DNA from: JABJMC01 sp964473745
GTDB taxonomy: Bacteria > Patescibacteriota > Gracilibacteria > UBA1369 > UBA12473
Length of the DNA: 64,000 nt
Direction: 5' to 3'
NCBI GenBank assembly: GCA_964473745.1
Contig: CAYYQE010000005.1
Coordinates: 1 to 64,000 of the forward strand
Shown here: one piece after another, positions 16,487-29,200 of the stretch
How positions within the stretch are numbered: position 1 is the first letter of the stretch
Layout: each line of letters opens with the position of its first letter
Translations under genes and position numbers: made by a program
Notes under the pieces: generated by a model
Told to the model about the DNA's origin: nothing
Seen by the model: only the letters and a program-made list of their open reading frames with translations
The model's database searches: none

Positions 16487-16497
16487 AAACTAATACC

Positions 16498-17052
16498 ATG
16501 GCCCACCGAAAAGCCTTCACCCTAATCGAACTTCTAATTGTAATTACTATTATTGGGATTTTGGCAGTGGCCCTGGTGCCGCGGATTTCGCAAGGGCCGG
16601 CACGAGCGCGCGATGTACAGCGCAAAGCAGACCTGCAACAGGTTGCAACGGCCCTAGAAATGTATTATGCGGATCATGGGGAGTATCCGAATATTGACTT
16701 TGATGGAAGCCGATTTGAAGAAGATTGTGTCAGCGATGGAGCTACGGATATTGAGCTTGGTGACACGTTGTCAACATATATGACTGTGCCTTCCGACCCC
16801 AGCGACGGAGAACCTACAGATTGTAGTAATGATTATTACTATATGGTAATGACCTATTCAGATGGAGGTTCATCACCTTCATCTTATGCCCTAATAGCTG
16901 AAATGGAGATTGTACCAGGAAACCTGCCAGGTTATTTTTGTGATGACGCTATTGATCCTGACATCATCTCTTTATCCGATTTTATATATTTTATTGAAGG
17001 TGTAACTTGTAGTGGGGATGATGCTGAAGCTTTTTACACGGTCTACCACTAA
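16498..17052 (+). CDS. Type IV pilin, third of three tandem paralogues
   Basis: This 184-residue prepilin has the leader MAHRKA, motif FTLIELLIVITIIGILAVALV with Glu at +5, and the shared PRISQGPARARDVQRKAD segment. The head has Cys pairs similar to the second pilin (EEDCVSD, TDCSNDYYYMVM, YFCDDA, VTCSGDD) and ends AFYTVYH. It starts 11 bases after the second pilin and is probably co-transcribed. The head has diverged far more than the N-terminal region, which suggests duplication followed by head diversification or gene conversion of the N-terminal part. Confidence 0.88.
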   Translation: MAHRKAFTLIELLIVITIIGILAVALVPRISQGPARARDVQRKADLQQVATALEMYYADHGEYPNIDFDGSRFEEDCVSDGATDIELGDTLSTYMTVPSDPSDGEPTDCSNDYYYMVMTYSDGGSSPSSYALIAEMEIVPGNLPGYFCDDAIDPDIISLSDFIYFIEGVTCSGDDAEAFYTVYH

Positions 17053-17260
17053 ACCCTTAAATCACACCTCACCCTTTTAACCTGTCCACACCTTATTTGG
17101 TAAAAATAGGGGTTTTAACCTGTTATTTGCTTTATTTTTCAGGAGTGGGGGCGTATAATATTGGTTGAATTTAAATTAGCGTTTTTTGGCTTAAACAAGC
17201 CATTTTCTACTGGTTCGACCCCTCATCTGGGTCGGACACTGTGGTATATATCAAAAAATT
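17053..17260 (+). promoter_or_regulatory. Promoter and structured 5' UTR of the giant surface protein gene
   Basis: This 208-base region without a gene holds a perfect -10 TATAAT (17154-17159) with a weak -35, predicting a transcript start near 17166 and a ~95-base leader. The leader has two hairpins: TGGCTT-AAAC-AAGCCA (17187-17202) and CGACCC-CTCATCT-GGGTCG (17216-17234), extendable to 17213-17237. The sequence TTTTAACCTGTTATTTG (17113-17129) recurs at 39749-39765. A weak hairpin (17091-17110) before TTTT could end pilin transcription. No Shine-Dalgarno sequence precedes ATG 17261. Confidence 0.55.
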
Positions 17261-20200
17261 ATGCGCCTCTCCCCTACTGCAAAACGTGTGATCTCCACCT
17301 GGATACTGGTCGGCCTACTTGGGACCCAAATGCTCAACATCGATCTTTCTATGGGTCGGAGTGTTAAACAGAACTTGGGAGTGGTTGCGATTTTGGTGGA
17401 TGAGGACATTTATAGTAATTCTACCGATTATGTCGGTCTTTCGGATGAATACTCTGGGGCGCGCGAAACCACCTTGAAAGCGCGTATCGATCGTTACGCT
17501 GAAAATGTTCAGGAAGCGATGCCGCTTACAAAATCACTAATTATAAGAACGAACAACGAAGAAGATCCGGTAAACATTGCCCAAGCTCTGGAAAAACTCT
17601 ATTTCGAAGGCGATGGCGACCTTGATGCGAACACCAAACTAAGTGGCGTGGTGATTATTGGCGAAATCCCTCTCCCAGTAGTGAATAAAAACGAGAATCG
17701 CTATATTAGTTTGTACCCGTACACAGACTTTGAGGACAAAGTTTACCTTTATAATAATGTAACTGGAGATTTTGAGCCGAGCCCTTCCCTAGCAAACCCA
17801 CAACCAGAAGTATGGCACGGGGTAATCCGGGCTCCACAAGATGGCGAAGATGGTTTGGAACTATTGGCCGAGTATTTTGACAAGAACTATTTGTACCGGA
17901 TGGGCTATTCGGAATTCGCAGATTTTGACCAAAAATTATTCTACGCTGACACCTTAGCGGAAAAAGATTCGCTGAATGAAACCAGTGTGCAGGCTTATGA
18001 CCGCTTTATTGAACACTGGGAAGACATTGCTTATAAACGCTATACCAGTGACCTGGCGCGCGACCTTTATTTAGAAATGAATGGCGAGCTAGCCGGTGGT
18101 GACGGCAGTGATAATGATAATGACGGCGAAGTGGATGAAGATCCAGAAAACGGATATGACGATGATGATGACGGCTTAATTGATGAAGATGATGGGAATT
18201 TTTATTACGGTATAGATAATGACCGGGATTGTTGGGACCAGAGTGAATCGCTCTGGGATTCGAATGGAGATGGGGTGCCGTGTTCCGTGGGTGACAATAA
18301 CGTGGATGAAGACGGGGTAGATGACAACAACAACGATGGTGACCTATTAACAGACGAAGATGAACCAGGCGATTCTAATGGAGACGGTTGTGTGGGGTCT
18401 TGTGAGATTGATGATGATGGTGATAGCCAAGACTGGGATGGTGATGGTTGGCCTAATGGTTGGGAAATTGAGGTGCTAGATTCTGACCATACTAAAAAGC
18501 GGAGCCCGTTCTGGAATAAGCCTAGTGAGGAGGAGGCTGAAGAGCTTGCGGCAATGTATGTTGATGAAATTTATCCGACCTATGATCCAAATTGTTTTTC
18601 ACCCTCCCCTTCTGGGACTGACCCGGATGATTATGATGGGCTGACTTTTAAAGCCAGTAATACTAGGCGTGATGGCTCGCGTTGTATGCCAACGGCTTGT
18701 AATGGTGATATGGCGAATGATGATGATGAAGATGGGTTTTGTGATGAGGACACCACCGCAGATAATGATGCGGATGGAGACGGCTTAATTGATGAAGACC
18801 GCGCTGGAGATCCAGATGATGGTGGCGATGATTTTACCGATCTTCCGGATATTCAATCAAAAATGGTAGTGGAGAGTTTCTTCAAAAAATATCCGGAAAT
18901 GTTTAGAAAATTTTTGGGAAATATAAATGTGTGGACTAATTACACGGGACGCTATCTTTTTAGTTATTATGATGAATATGGTTACGCCGTTAGTGATCGG
19001 GAAACAATTCCGGGGTTAATTGGCAAACGCGATGAGTACGTGCAACTGGCTTTGTGGGCCGCGAATGAGATTGTCGAAGATGCGGTGGATGATTTTGTTG
19101 AGGATAATGATCTGGCAGCAGACATCCCGATGATGACGCGAGTTACTATTGAAGGAACAGTTATCGCCGGTGATGACGCTGCTACAGAAGAAGATTTTAC
19201 CTTTGAATTTATTAATCACGGGGTGCGACATCGAACTTACTACCCCAATCAAGTTTATATTTACGGACAAACTCCAGACGAAATTAGCTCCCCAGTAGAA
19301 TGTTCTATGTATCTTGGTTCTTATAATGACGGGGAAGGTAAGCTTGTATATGGCTCACGAGTTTATGATTTTGATACTGTTGGAGTTTGGGGTGAAGAGC
19401 CAGAAGGAAGCGACATTAAAGAGGGAGAAGATTACGGGGGTTGTTTTGCAAATTTTTATGAGACGCCAGAGTATTGTTTCCCAGCCCTAGCCTCAGCCCC
19501 AGTGCGCAGTCGGGTGGGCACCAAAGATGTCCCAGATGATGAAGCTGAGAGTATTTATGTGGATTATCGCTCCTGTTATAACTTTAAAGAAAGTGAAGAA
19601 TTCGTGGGAAGTAGCAGGAGTGACAGTGATGATAGTTATGAAGATAGTGTGGAAGGGTACTGGTATTATGCCCGTAATTTTTCGGAAGATTACGCCGATC
19701 TTTTGGATGATGTTGATGAAGGACGAAAAGATGATGGGGATGATGTGGATGGGGACGGAGATTATGATGAAGATGATTTTGATTTAGAGGTTGAAGAGAT
19801 TATTGCGGATCTTAATGACGGGGCGGGACTAGGAAATGATCCGGCTTATGATATTCCGATTAAAGATGTGGATGATATTTACTTGTTTGGAGCGCCGGGA
19901 GAAGATGTTTATTACACGCTAGGAGCGTTTTTTGGAGATTTGGCAGCACCGGTAGACAAAGATAGCCAGGAAGAAATTGGTGGATTTTTTATTCGTGGGA
20001 ATGATAGTTATTCGGTCACTGTGGATGATTTAGACAGTATTGCTTCGGTGACTATGGAAATTGAACGGGAGTATGTAAAAGAAGACACTGCTCCGTTAAC
20101 GTCAGCGGACACAGATAATATTGATGATGCTTATTTTATTTCGAGTTTATATAAACATGTAGAGCCGACCGCTTACACAATTTCGGAGCAGTTAGATGCC

Positions 20201-23200
20201 ATGTACAGTATGGCCTTGCCCGTAGATAATCCCCGGCATGTAACGTTCCAAAATCAAAACGATCGCTATGAACGAATCGACTACCCAAACCTTTATGACA
20301 TTGATAGCTGGGCCGAAATGGAAACATTTCTTGAAGAATCACAGGAAGAAATTTTGGATGTCCCGGGGGCGTCTGGTGGCAATGCCACTTTCCTAACTGA
20401 TTTGCTGGGTGAAGAGATATTCCAGGAACAAATGGACGATGCTTTTGCGTGGAAAGAAATGAATTTGGATCAAAAACATTTATGGGTGATGGAGCAGTAT
20501 TTAAGCCCGGATAGCGAGCCGTTTGTCGGTAAACCAGAAAACGGTTTTGAAACACTTTATTTAGTGGCTGATGGGGAATCCGATCTGATGAACATGAGTT
20601 TTTATGCCAATATAGTGTCGGATGAGTTGGATTTAGAATTTAATTGTCCGGATGGGACTTGTACGGAAGACGATGAGGATGAAGACAATGACGGCTTAGG
20701 CGATGATGAGGAAGAAGATTACGATATTAATAATCCTAATAGCAGCCATATTTCGTGGTTCCCGTTTATTTGGATTAAAGACATTATTGATTGGGTTATT
20801 GAATTAACGGTTGGAACTGGGATGGATGCAGTGGCTGAAGTTGGGGAATCAATTGACGAAGGATTAACGTTAAGTTGTGGGCCGCCAATAGAAGAAGATT
20901 CTGATTCGGATGGTATTCCGGACACAGCTGATGACGCGCCTTATTCGCTGGATGATGATAAAGATGGAATCCCGGATGGTGCCGGGGGAACTACCCAGCT
21001 TTCTTTGGAATGGGATGAAGACCGAGTGCTAATGGCTAATGGCGCGGACTGGTCCACATTAACCGTGCGAGCCCTGAATGCCAGGGGTATTACAAATACT
21101 TATGACAACTTTTCAGATGTTGAATTGCAGATTACGGATGGCGATGATTACGTTCAAATTATAGATATTAGTGGGTTGGATATTTATCAGGGCGAAGCTG
21201 TTTTTAAAATCTCTACCACGCAGGAAGGTGGCACTTTTACGCTGCAAGCCGTGGGGACTAGCGAAAATATTGAAGGGGTTCAATCAAATACCACTTCTTT
21301 AACGAGCAAGCTCCGCTATTTAAAACTATCGACTTACGAAAAGAAATACACAACCGAAGACGCGATTTACAGCACCGAGACGCTAGAGGACGTGCTGGTT
21401 TTGGATGAAGCCGATAATGTTATTGCTGTGATTCACGCGGCTAACGGTGAAGTGGAATTACAAGATACGCTCAATTATGAATTAACCGCCCTAGAAGGAG
21501 CGGCTGGCTTGCCCGCTGGACTAGGAATTACTCACCTAGAAAGTGACTCCGTGGTAGCGGAATTCTTCTTAGTTCCAGATGAAAAAGAAATTATAATTGA
21601 ATATTTAGGAGGTTTAAGTGGCACGGTTAATAATGTGCGAATTTTGGATGCCAATACTTCAGATGATTGGGAAGCCTTGTTTATTGATGAGCCGGATGGA
21701 ACAACAGTTGGGCTTTATTATCAAGGCCTTCAAGTTGGGTTGGTAGAGCCGGATGGGCAGATTTATTTAAAGGAAGGCTATGTGGTTGAACTGGGACTTG
21801 GCAGCACTTATATAGATGTTACTAATCCTCATTTACATTTTACAGTGGGGGTCGGAGCGAGCGTTTTATTTGATATTGTGATTGGTTCAGAGACTAGCTT
21901 GCTAGATATGCTCGGGCTTTCCGAAGACGATCAACTGGTAACGCTTTCATCAGACAGCGAATTTTCGTGGGTTAATTGGGTTCGCTCGCTGCTACCTTTT
22001 GCTTACGCGGCGTCGGATTTACTAGATTCAGATGAAGAAGGCTTGGATGATTTGAGTGAATGGACAATTTCAACTGATTTGTATGACGTGGACACAGACG
22101 AGGATGGATTTGAGGATTATTCGGAATTAATGAACGGCTATGATCCACGCGAGGCTGGAGAGCGGCTATTTAGTGATATTTTTGTGGATCACGAAGCTTT
22201 TTATGATGTTGTAGAATTGTTTACGCGAGGAGTGATTGACGGGTATGCAGACGGGACTTTCCGCCCGGAAAACCCCATCACGCGTGAAGAGTTTACTAAA
22301 CTAAATCTAGGGGCAATTTGTTTGGATTGTACGGCGTTTATTAGTGCGGCTCAGGAATCAATTGAAGCAACTTATTCCACGCATGCTTTCCCGGATAACA
22401 ACATTGATCCAACGTTATATTACTGTGTGGCTCATAGTCGCAACGAGGAGCTGGTTTCGGGTTATAAATGGGGTGAATACGAAGGTTATTATCTGCCAAC
22501 TAACACCATGAGCCGAGCTGAAGCTAGCAAAGTTCTTTTGGAAACAGCGGCTATTTCGGTAGAGGAAATTTCAGACTTTACCCTGCCTTGGTACATAAAT
22601 TACGTGTTGGCGGCCCAAGAAAAAGGCTTGTATCCAGAGGGACGATACATGGAAATTGATACTTATCCGAGTAGTGATTTTTCAGCGTGGCTAGCAAGTG
22701 AACTAGACCCCGCCCAGGGGCAAACCTCGGTTAAAACGTGGTTAGAAGAACCAATTACGCGCGGTGAGTTTGCGATGATGGTTGGGAATTTACTTAGGAT
22801 TCAAGATTGTCGTGATGACGACACGGATGGCGATGGCCTTTCGGATAATTTTGAAATGTATAATGTCGGGACTTCTCCTTATAACCCAGACACTGATTAT
22901 GGTGGCGTGAGTGATTTTGTAGAAGTGGTGAACAGTACGAATGCGATTAACGATCCGGATGATGATGCCTTGGCTGGAGACGGCGATGGTGATGGTGATG
23001 GGACCGGAGATGCGGATGGGGACGGAGATGGGGACGGAGACGGGACTGGGGATGGTGATGGAGATGTCACTATTATTATCCCGGATGATGCCAATGAAGA
23101 TTCTGATGGTGATGGGCTCTTGGATTCCGAAGAAGAATTATATGGCACTGACCCGCTGGATCCAGACACAGACAACGGCGGCATAACCGATGGAAGCGAG

Positions 23201-26200
23201 GTATTAGCTGGCTCTGACCCCAATGACAAATCCGATGAAGAAACTTATTTAGACTATGATGAGGGTGCTTATGTAATGGGGGCGTATTTAACGCGTGATT
23301 CAGCGTACCAGGTTATTTCTGATGAAGTTTTGTACCAAACTCTACTATTTACCAAGGAAATGCCAGCGGATGGGACTTCTCAGCTTTTCCTAAAAGCGCA
23401 AATTATTGATGAATACGGAATTCCTTTTAAAGACGATAATGAAAGTATTGTAGAGTTTGTAGCGATTGACCCAGACTATCCGTATGCCGCAATTTTGCGT
23501 GAACAAATTCAAGTAACAAACGGGGTAGCAGAAACTGAAATCCTATCTAGCACCACGTCTGGTTATTTAGAAATTACAGCGGAAATTTTGCCGGAGGCTC
23601 TCCCAATAATGGATACAACTGTACATGTTTACCCTGGAGATCCGTACACCGCTTCGCTTACGCCAACTTCCTATTACCTAAAAACCGGAGGTTTAAGCAA
23701 AACAGAAATTTATCTTGTTCTAAATGATTTTTACGGAAATATTGCCAACATGTCGCCGCAACGAGTGACTCTAACAGTTGATGGACCCGGAACACTCGAC
23801 GAAACTTTAGACGAAGATCCAGACCAAGTGGGCACGCAAGTAACTCTTTATGAAGGGGTTTTGGCGTTTGATTTAACTTCGGGAGACGAAGAAGGAACAG
23901 CGACAATTACCGCGACCCTAGAGAATATTGAAACTAGTTTAAATATCGGAATTTCGGATAACATTGAACTGCAATTAATGGCTTCTAATGATGAAATGAC
24001 TGCAAACGGAGCCACGAGCACGACAATGACTGTTTGGGCGGTTTTGGATGATTCTGGGGCGCCACTTACCGGCTTTAACGGTGAGGTGACGTTCATGATT
24101 GTAGATGAAATACTGGGCACGCTTACGGATGAGGAACCCGTGATTACAATGGAAATGACTAACGGACAAGCCGAAGTGGATTTCACAACTTCGACGGTGG
24201 CAGGCACGGCCTACATTACGGCGTCGATGATTGGTTTTGACCCGGCGACCGCGGCTATTACTTTGCTCCCAAATGAAACTTATCGTTTGGGCCTTTCTTC
24301 GGATTCCAGCTTTATCCCGACCGGCGAATCAGCTGAAGTACTGATCAAAGCGTTTGATGCATATGATAATTTTGTTTATACAGATTCGTCGACAAGTGTC
24401 ACGATGCGAGTCACGGAAATGGCCGAGCCTTTTGGAGAAGTAGATTCAAGCTCGCTTACTTTAGCGGGTGGAATGGGATCATTTACAGTCACAGCCGATG
24501 ATTTAACCGGTCCTATTAATATTGTCGCTACCGGCGAAACCGGGGGCGAGCGCACGGCTCTTTCGGGAACGCTGACCCTAGACACGGTGTTGCAGTTAGC
24601 TGGGACTTCTTTTGAAGATATTGAGCCGCAGGTGTTGTTTGCGGCCCTGCTGGGGGCTCCGTTTGGCGAAGTAACCCAGGAAGATTACTGGGGTGGTTGG
24701 TTTACTTTTTCTGGCAAAACTCAGGCTTCGGTTAGTTTAACTAGTGACCCAAATCCTAATGCCCCGCTGGCGCTCATGGATTCACAAGGCAAGCTGTCGG
24801 TTTTAGATGGAAACAAAGTGGATGTGCAATTAGTGCCGGCCAATAGTATGACTTTTCCTTCTCGCTTTTTAGTTAAAGATCTTTTGACGCAAATGACTGT
24901 GGCCGAAGGAGCGATTGTTTTGGATTCTTCAGATTTTTATATTGTGGAGAATGATTATGATTTAAGCGCGGCTGAAGATGATGGAATTTATGTTAAACCA
25001 ATTTCAGAGAACACTCGCTACGAAATTAAACAGTTCCGCGGCAATGTTAGTTTTGTAGAGGACGGCGATGAAATTATTCGTTTTGAACCAGATGGGCAAA
25101 TTCAGGTTTATGATGCGGATTATTATTTTGAAATAAATGAAGATTACGGATCGTTTGCTTTTGATGTGATGCTGGGCGAAGCGTCTGTTTTACGCGTGAT
25201 GCTTAAACAAACTTTTGAAAATGATGTGACGCAGTTGGATGAGCATTTTGATTGGGAAGATTGGACTTTGTTAACACCAGGTGTTTACTTCACCGGGATT
25301 AACTCTAGCGAATATGGGTACCGCGCTGCTTATAGTGGGAACTCCACCAAGGCCCCCACCGGGATGTTTGTGGTGGATAAAACTTCTACTCTTTCGGGAA
25401 GCCAAAAACCAGGGGTTGGAAATAGTTCACTAGAAACAGCTGGTGAGGCGCAAGGAATTGGTTTTGAGGGTGATAACAAGTTTATGTTGCTGCTTTCCGA
25501 TGGTTCAACTGTGGGTGAAGCTAATCAGTATTATGCCTCGGATATTGGGATTGTTTTAGGTGATCCAACTATTCGATTAACAGATTGGAATCCACAGAGC
25601 GTTTCAAATACAGGCTTTACTTCTGGGGTGGGGCGATTGATTTTGGCGGGCAATGAAACCATCCAGGATATGACCATGCTGGATTACAACTCCGATGGTT
25701 TAGAGGATCTTTTGGTGGCTTTTGAAAACGGGGCTATTGAGCTCCTGGAAAACAAAGATGCTTATCCGCGTTTTGAAAACAAAGGACTTTTAATGAACCT
25801 GACCAACGGGATTATTGACCTGGATGAAGGTGACTTTAATCAAGATGGACAAACTGATTTGGTGGTGGCAACTAACGAGGCTTGTATTGAAGGTGAAATT
25901 TGTATTTATCTTTACACTAATTATGAGTCGAATTTTATAAGAGAGAATTTGGAGCTAGAAATTGATGGCTCGCAAATTAAACAAATCGTAGCAGAAGATA
26001 TGAATTACGATGATTATCCGGATCTAGTGATTTCCGATATTAATGGCGTGATTTATGTTTTTTATAATGATGAGGGCGTGATGCAAACAGAAGGCCAAGA
26101 AATTGGCGACGTCGGTCTACAAATGGATGAATCCGCAGATTTAATTGAAGAAGTGCTGATCTATTACGATGGCATGGTAGAAGAGGACCCTACTACTCCA

Positions 26201-29200
26201 GAAGATGATGGGTGGTACAAAGAATTCCCAGCAGGCACCGGGGAAAGCACACCAGACTTTGATGCTAAATTTGCCGAGGCTCAGTCTGCTTTTTCAACCA
26301 GTGGATTTGATTCGGAATTTATTGATGAACTAGCCGCCCTGGTGGACGGCAGCACGGAAACCCTTACTTATGAAATGGATGAACTGGTGGTCACCGAAAC
26401 CGTGGCCTTCCTTTACGCGGATCTTGATGAGAATTTTTCTACTTCCACAAAAACAGTTTCCGATGTTAATGGTGGCAATTTAGAAGATGGTGACACGATT
26501 GAATATACTATTAATTTGATAAACAGTGGCGGAACGCCAGTCACTAACCTTTCAGTAACAGATGTAGTTTCGAGCATGATTGAGTTGGATTGGGATAGTT
26601 TTGATTGCACGGGGTCAGAGTGCGCGGGACTTGAAGTGCTTGAATCCGGGCAAAGCTTACGGCCATTTGTGGTAAGTGGATTGAATTTTGGAGCTGGTGA
26701 CTCAGCTAGTATTTCGTATCAAGGAACCGTGGCCGGAATGGCCATGCCCGTGGTGAATATTTTTGTTGGTGATGATTTAGACACTAGTTATCCGGATGAT
26801 TATTTACCAGATATTGGAGCAAGCCCCGAGGACAATCCTTCGGGACAGATGATTTTCTTTTATTCGAATGGAACCTATACCGAAGATGGTCTAGCAAAAG
26901 TTAATTACACCAAACAAACCTCAGCCGAAGAAGACCCACCCAAAGCTACTGAAAAAATCGATGTCCTAGCCGATTTAGGATTTGATTTTGAACTAGATGA
27001 AAATGAAAATGGCATGCCGGACTTTATGGAGCTCGAAAGAGCAGAGGGTGAGGAAGGTGATGATGAGGAATTGAATTTGAGTGATACGCTATATAACGAG
27101 GTGACTGGAGCTTTGAATAGCGGATGGGATCAAACAAGTGATTCCGTGTCCCCCGAAGATGTGATGGCAGGAGCCGGAGAAGTTGTGGGGGTAATTGGAG
27201 ACGTAGCCAATATGGTGGCGGATGGCCTGGAAGCCTTAATGTCACAATTGCTTTGTGGTGGTGGTTGTATTGCAATGCCGGTTAATTACGCGTTTTTGGT
27301 GCCAGGACCGATTAATGCGATGGGAATTCCGGTTTCGATGTTTGATCCAGTGCATTTTCCGATTTTTGGGGCGCCGGTGCCAGGGGTCCCACCAATATGG
27401 CCGCCTCTTCCTTTCCAAGGCTCGACCGCCGTGCGTATTTATTTCTCTATTACGTTGACCTTAGGCACCACGCTTTCGGTGTGTGTCGGCCCGTATCTGG
27501 CCGGTAAGTGTTGGTCGATTGCACTCCCACTGTTTGAGGCGATGGGAGTTTGTGATGCGATAAATGACGCCCTGTCAGCCGTGATGTCAAAGGCTAGTGC
27601 TTTTATTCAAGAAGGTATGAATCAAGTAACCTCCCTCGGTGGATCACTTTCGGGTGGCGGGGAGCGGAGTGAAAGTGGAGGGATTATTAACTATAACCTA
27701 GGGTCTTATGCCGTAGCCTCGGATTCGGGGGGCAAAATTCGGGTGCCCGGATTCCCGGCTCCGGTCGCGGAATGGTTCCGAAAACAAGGAGAAGAAGTAA
27801 TCACAAAATTAACTGATTTACCGGATATTTATATAATTTATCCGGATCCACTATCTATTATTGGGGCGTTTACACCAGAAGAAGTTGTTAAAATTGAAAA
27901 AGCAGACTTGCGCGGTCTGGATAAAATCTTGGCGCAGCTAGGATCTTTCCCACTACTACGCATCGAAACCGAAGAAGTCACTTTTAAGATACCGTGGATC
28001 ACCCAAGACGAAATCATGAAACAAAGATTCTACTTTGAACGCTGGGTAGAAGGAATGAAAGATCAAATTAGAACGAAATATGGCATTGATATTGATACCT
28101 ATGAAAATGAAGAGGGCGAAACCGAAACTGACGTTACTTTTGACAGTGATGCGCTGGATGCCGCTCTAAGAGATCTGCTAGATGAACTTAAGGAGATGCT
28201 TGAAAGTGTGGAGCATAACATCGAGGTTCTAGAAGATTATCAAGATTTCCCACGCGAACTGCTGAAATGGCGCAATATTGAAGCTTTCTATATTAAACAA
28301 ATTATTTGTTACTTAGATGCGATTATTAACCTGTTTGGTGGCTGGATTTTGGTGAATAAAGATCGAATTTTACAGTGGGTTCAAGCGGTTTATGACGTAG
28401 CTAAGGCTTTTGAATCCTGGAAGCTTATTTTCCAATTAGTGATTGACTACCAAGCCTCCTGTGATCAGTGTACAAATGATCGCTTTACACTGTATGAACT
28501 GCTGGCGAAACTGCTGGCGTTTATTCCGGAGCCGCCAATAATATTGCTCCCTAGCTGGCCAGATATTGTGTTGGATATTTCCGAAATTCAGGCCGGATTA
28601 ACCGTGGTATGGCCTGAAATTAATTTTGTGGCTGAGCCTCTGCTTATTCCGCAATTACCTTTGATTCCACTACCAGACATCCCGACTGTTTCTTTGGATC
28701 TGCCGACAATTCCATTGTTGCCAGCCCCACCTCCTCTTCCTGATCTCCCGATGCTTCCTGGTATTCCAATCCCGGATCTTCCGGATATCCCTCCCCCACC
28801 AACAGTCCCGGATTTACCAAATGTCGTCCAAATAGCGCTTAAGGTTTTGAAAGCACTAATGAAGATTATTTGCTTGGTGCAAACCGGCATTATTCCAACA
28901 GATGAATTCATGCTTAAGACGCAAATTGAAAATATGACCCAGCGGCCACTAGATGTGGTTTGGCCATTTGATTTAAGTGTGAGCTTCCAGTTGCCAAGTA
29001 TTGGGATGGATTTTGTGGATACAATTGAAGTGGTTTCTTATGTTAATTTAGGGCTTAGTTTTGATGGCATTGTCACGGTGGTGGAATTAGCGGCTGATGC
29101 GGCTAATGACATTGTGACTGACCTGGTAGAACTGGCAAATCAAGGCATGCAAACAGCTATGGATGTCACTGCTGGAGCAGCCGCGGACATGGCCGGCGAA

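Noticed and set aside
17211..17237. GGTTCGACC followed by a hairpin looks like a tRNA T-arm
   Set aside because: No acceptor stem, D-arm, anticodon arm or CCA end can be folded around it; it is a simple hairpin in a leader.
22977..23066. Repetitive DNA that might be a CRISPR or minisatellite
   Set aside because: The period is a few codons and encodes Asp-Gly repeats inside the giant gene; there are no spacers.
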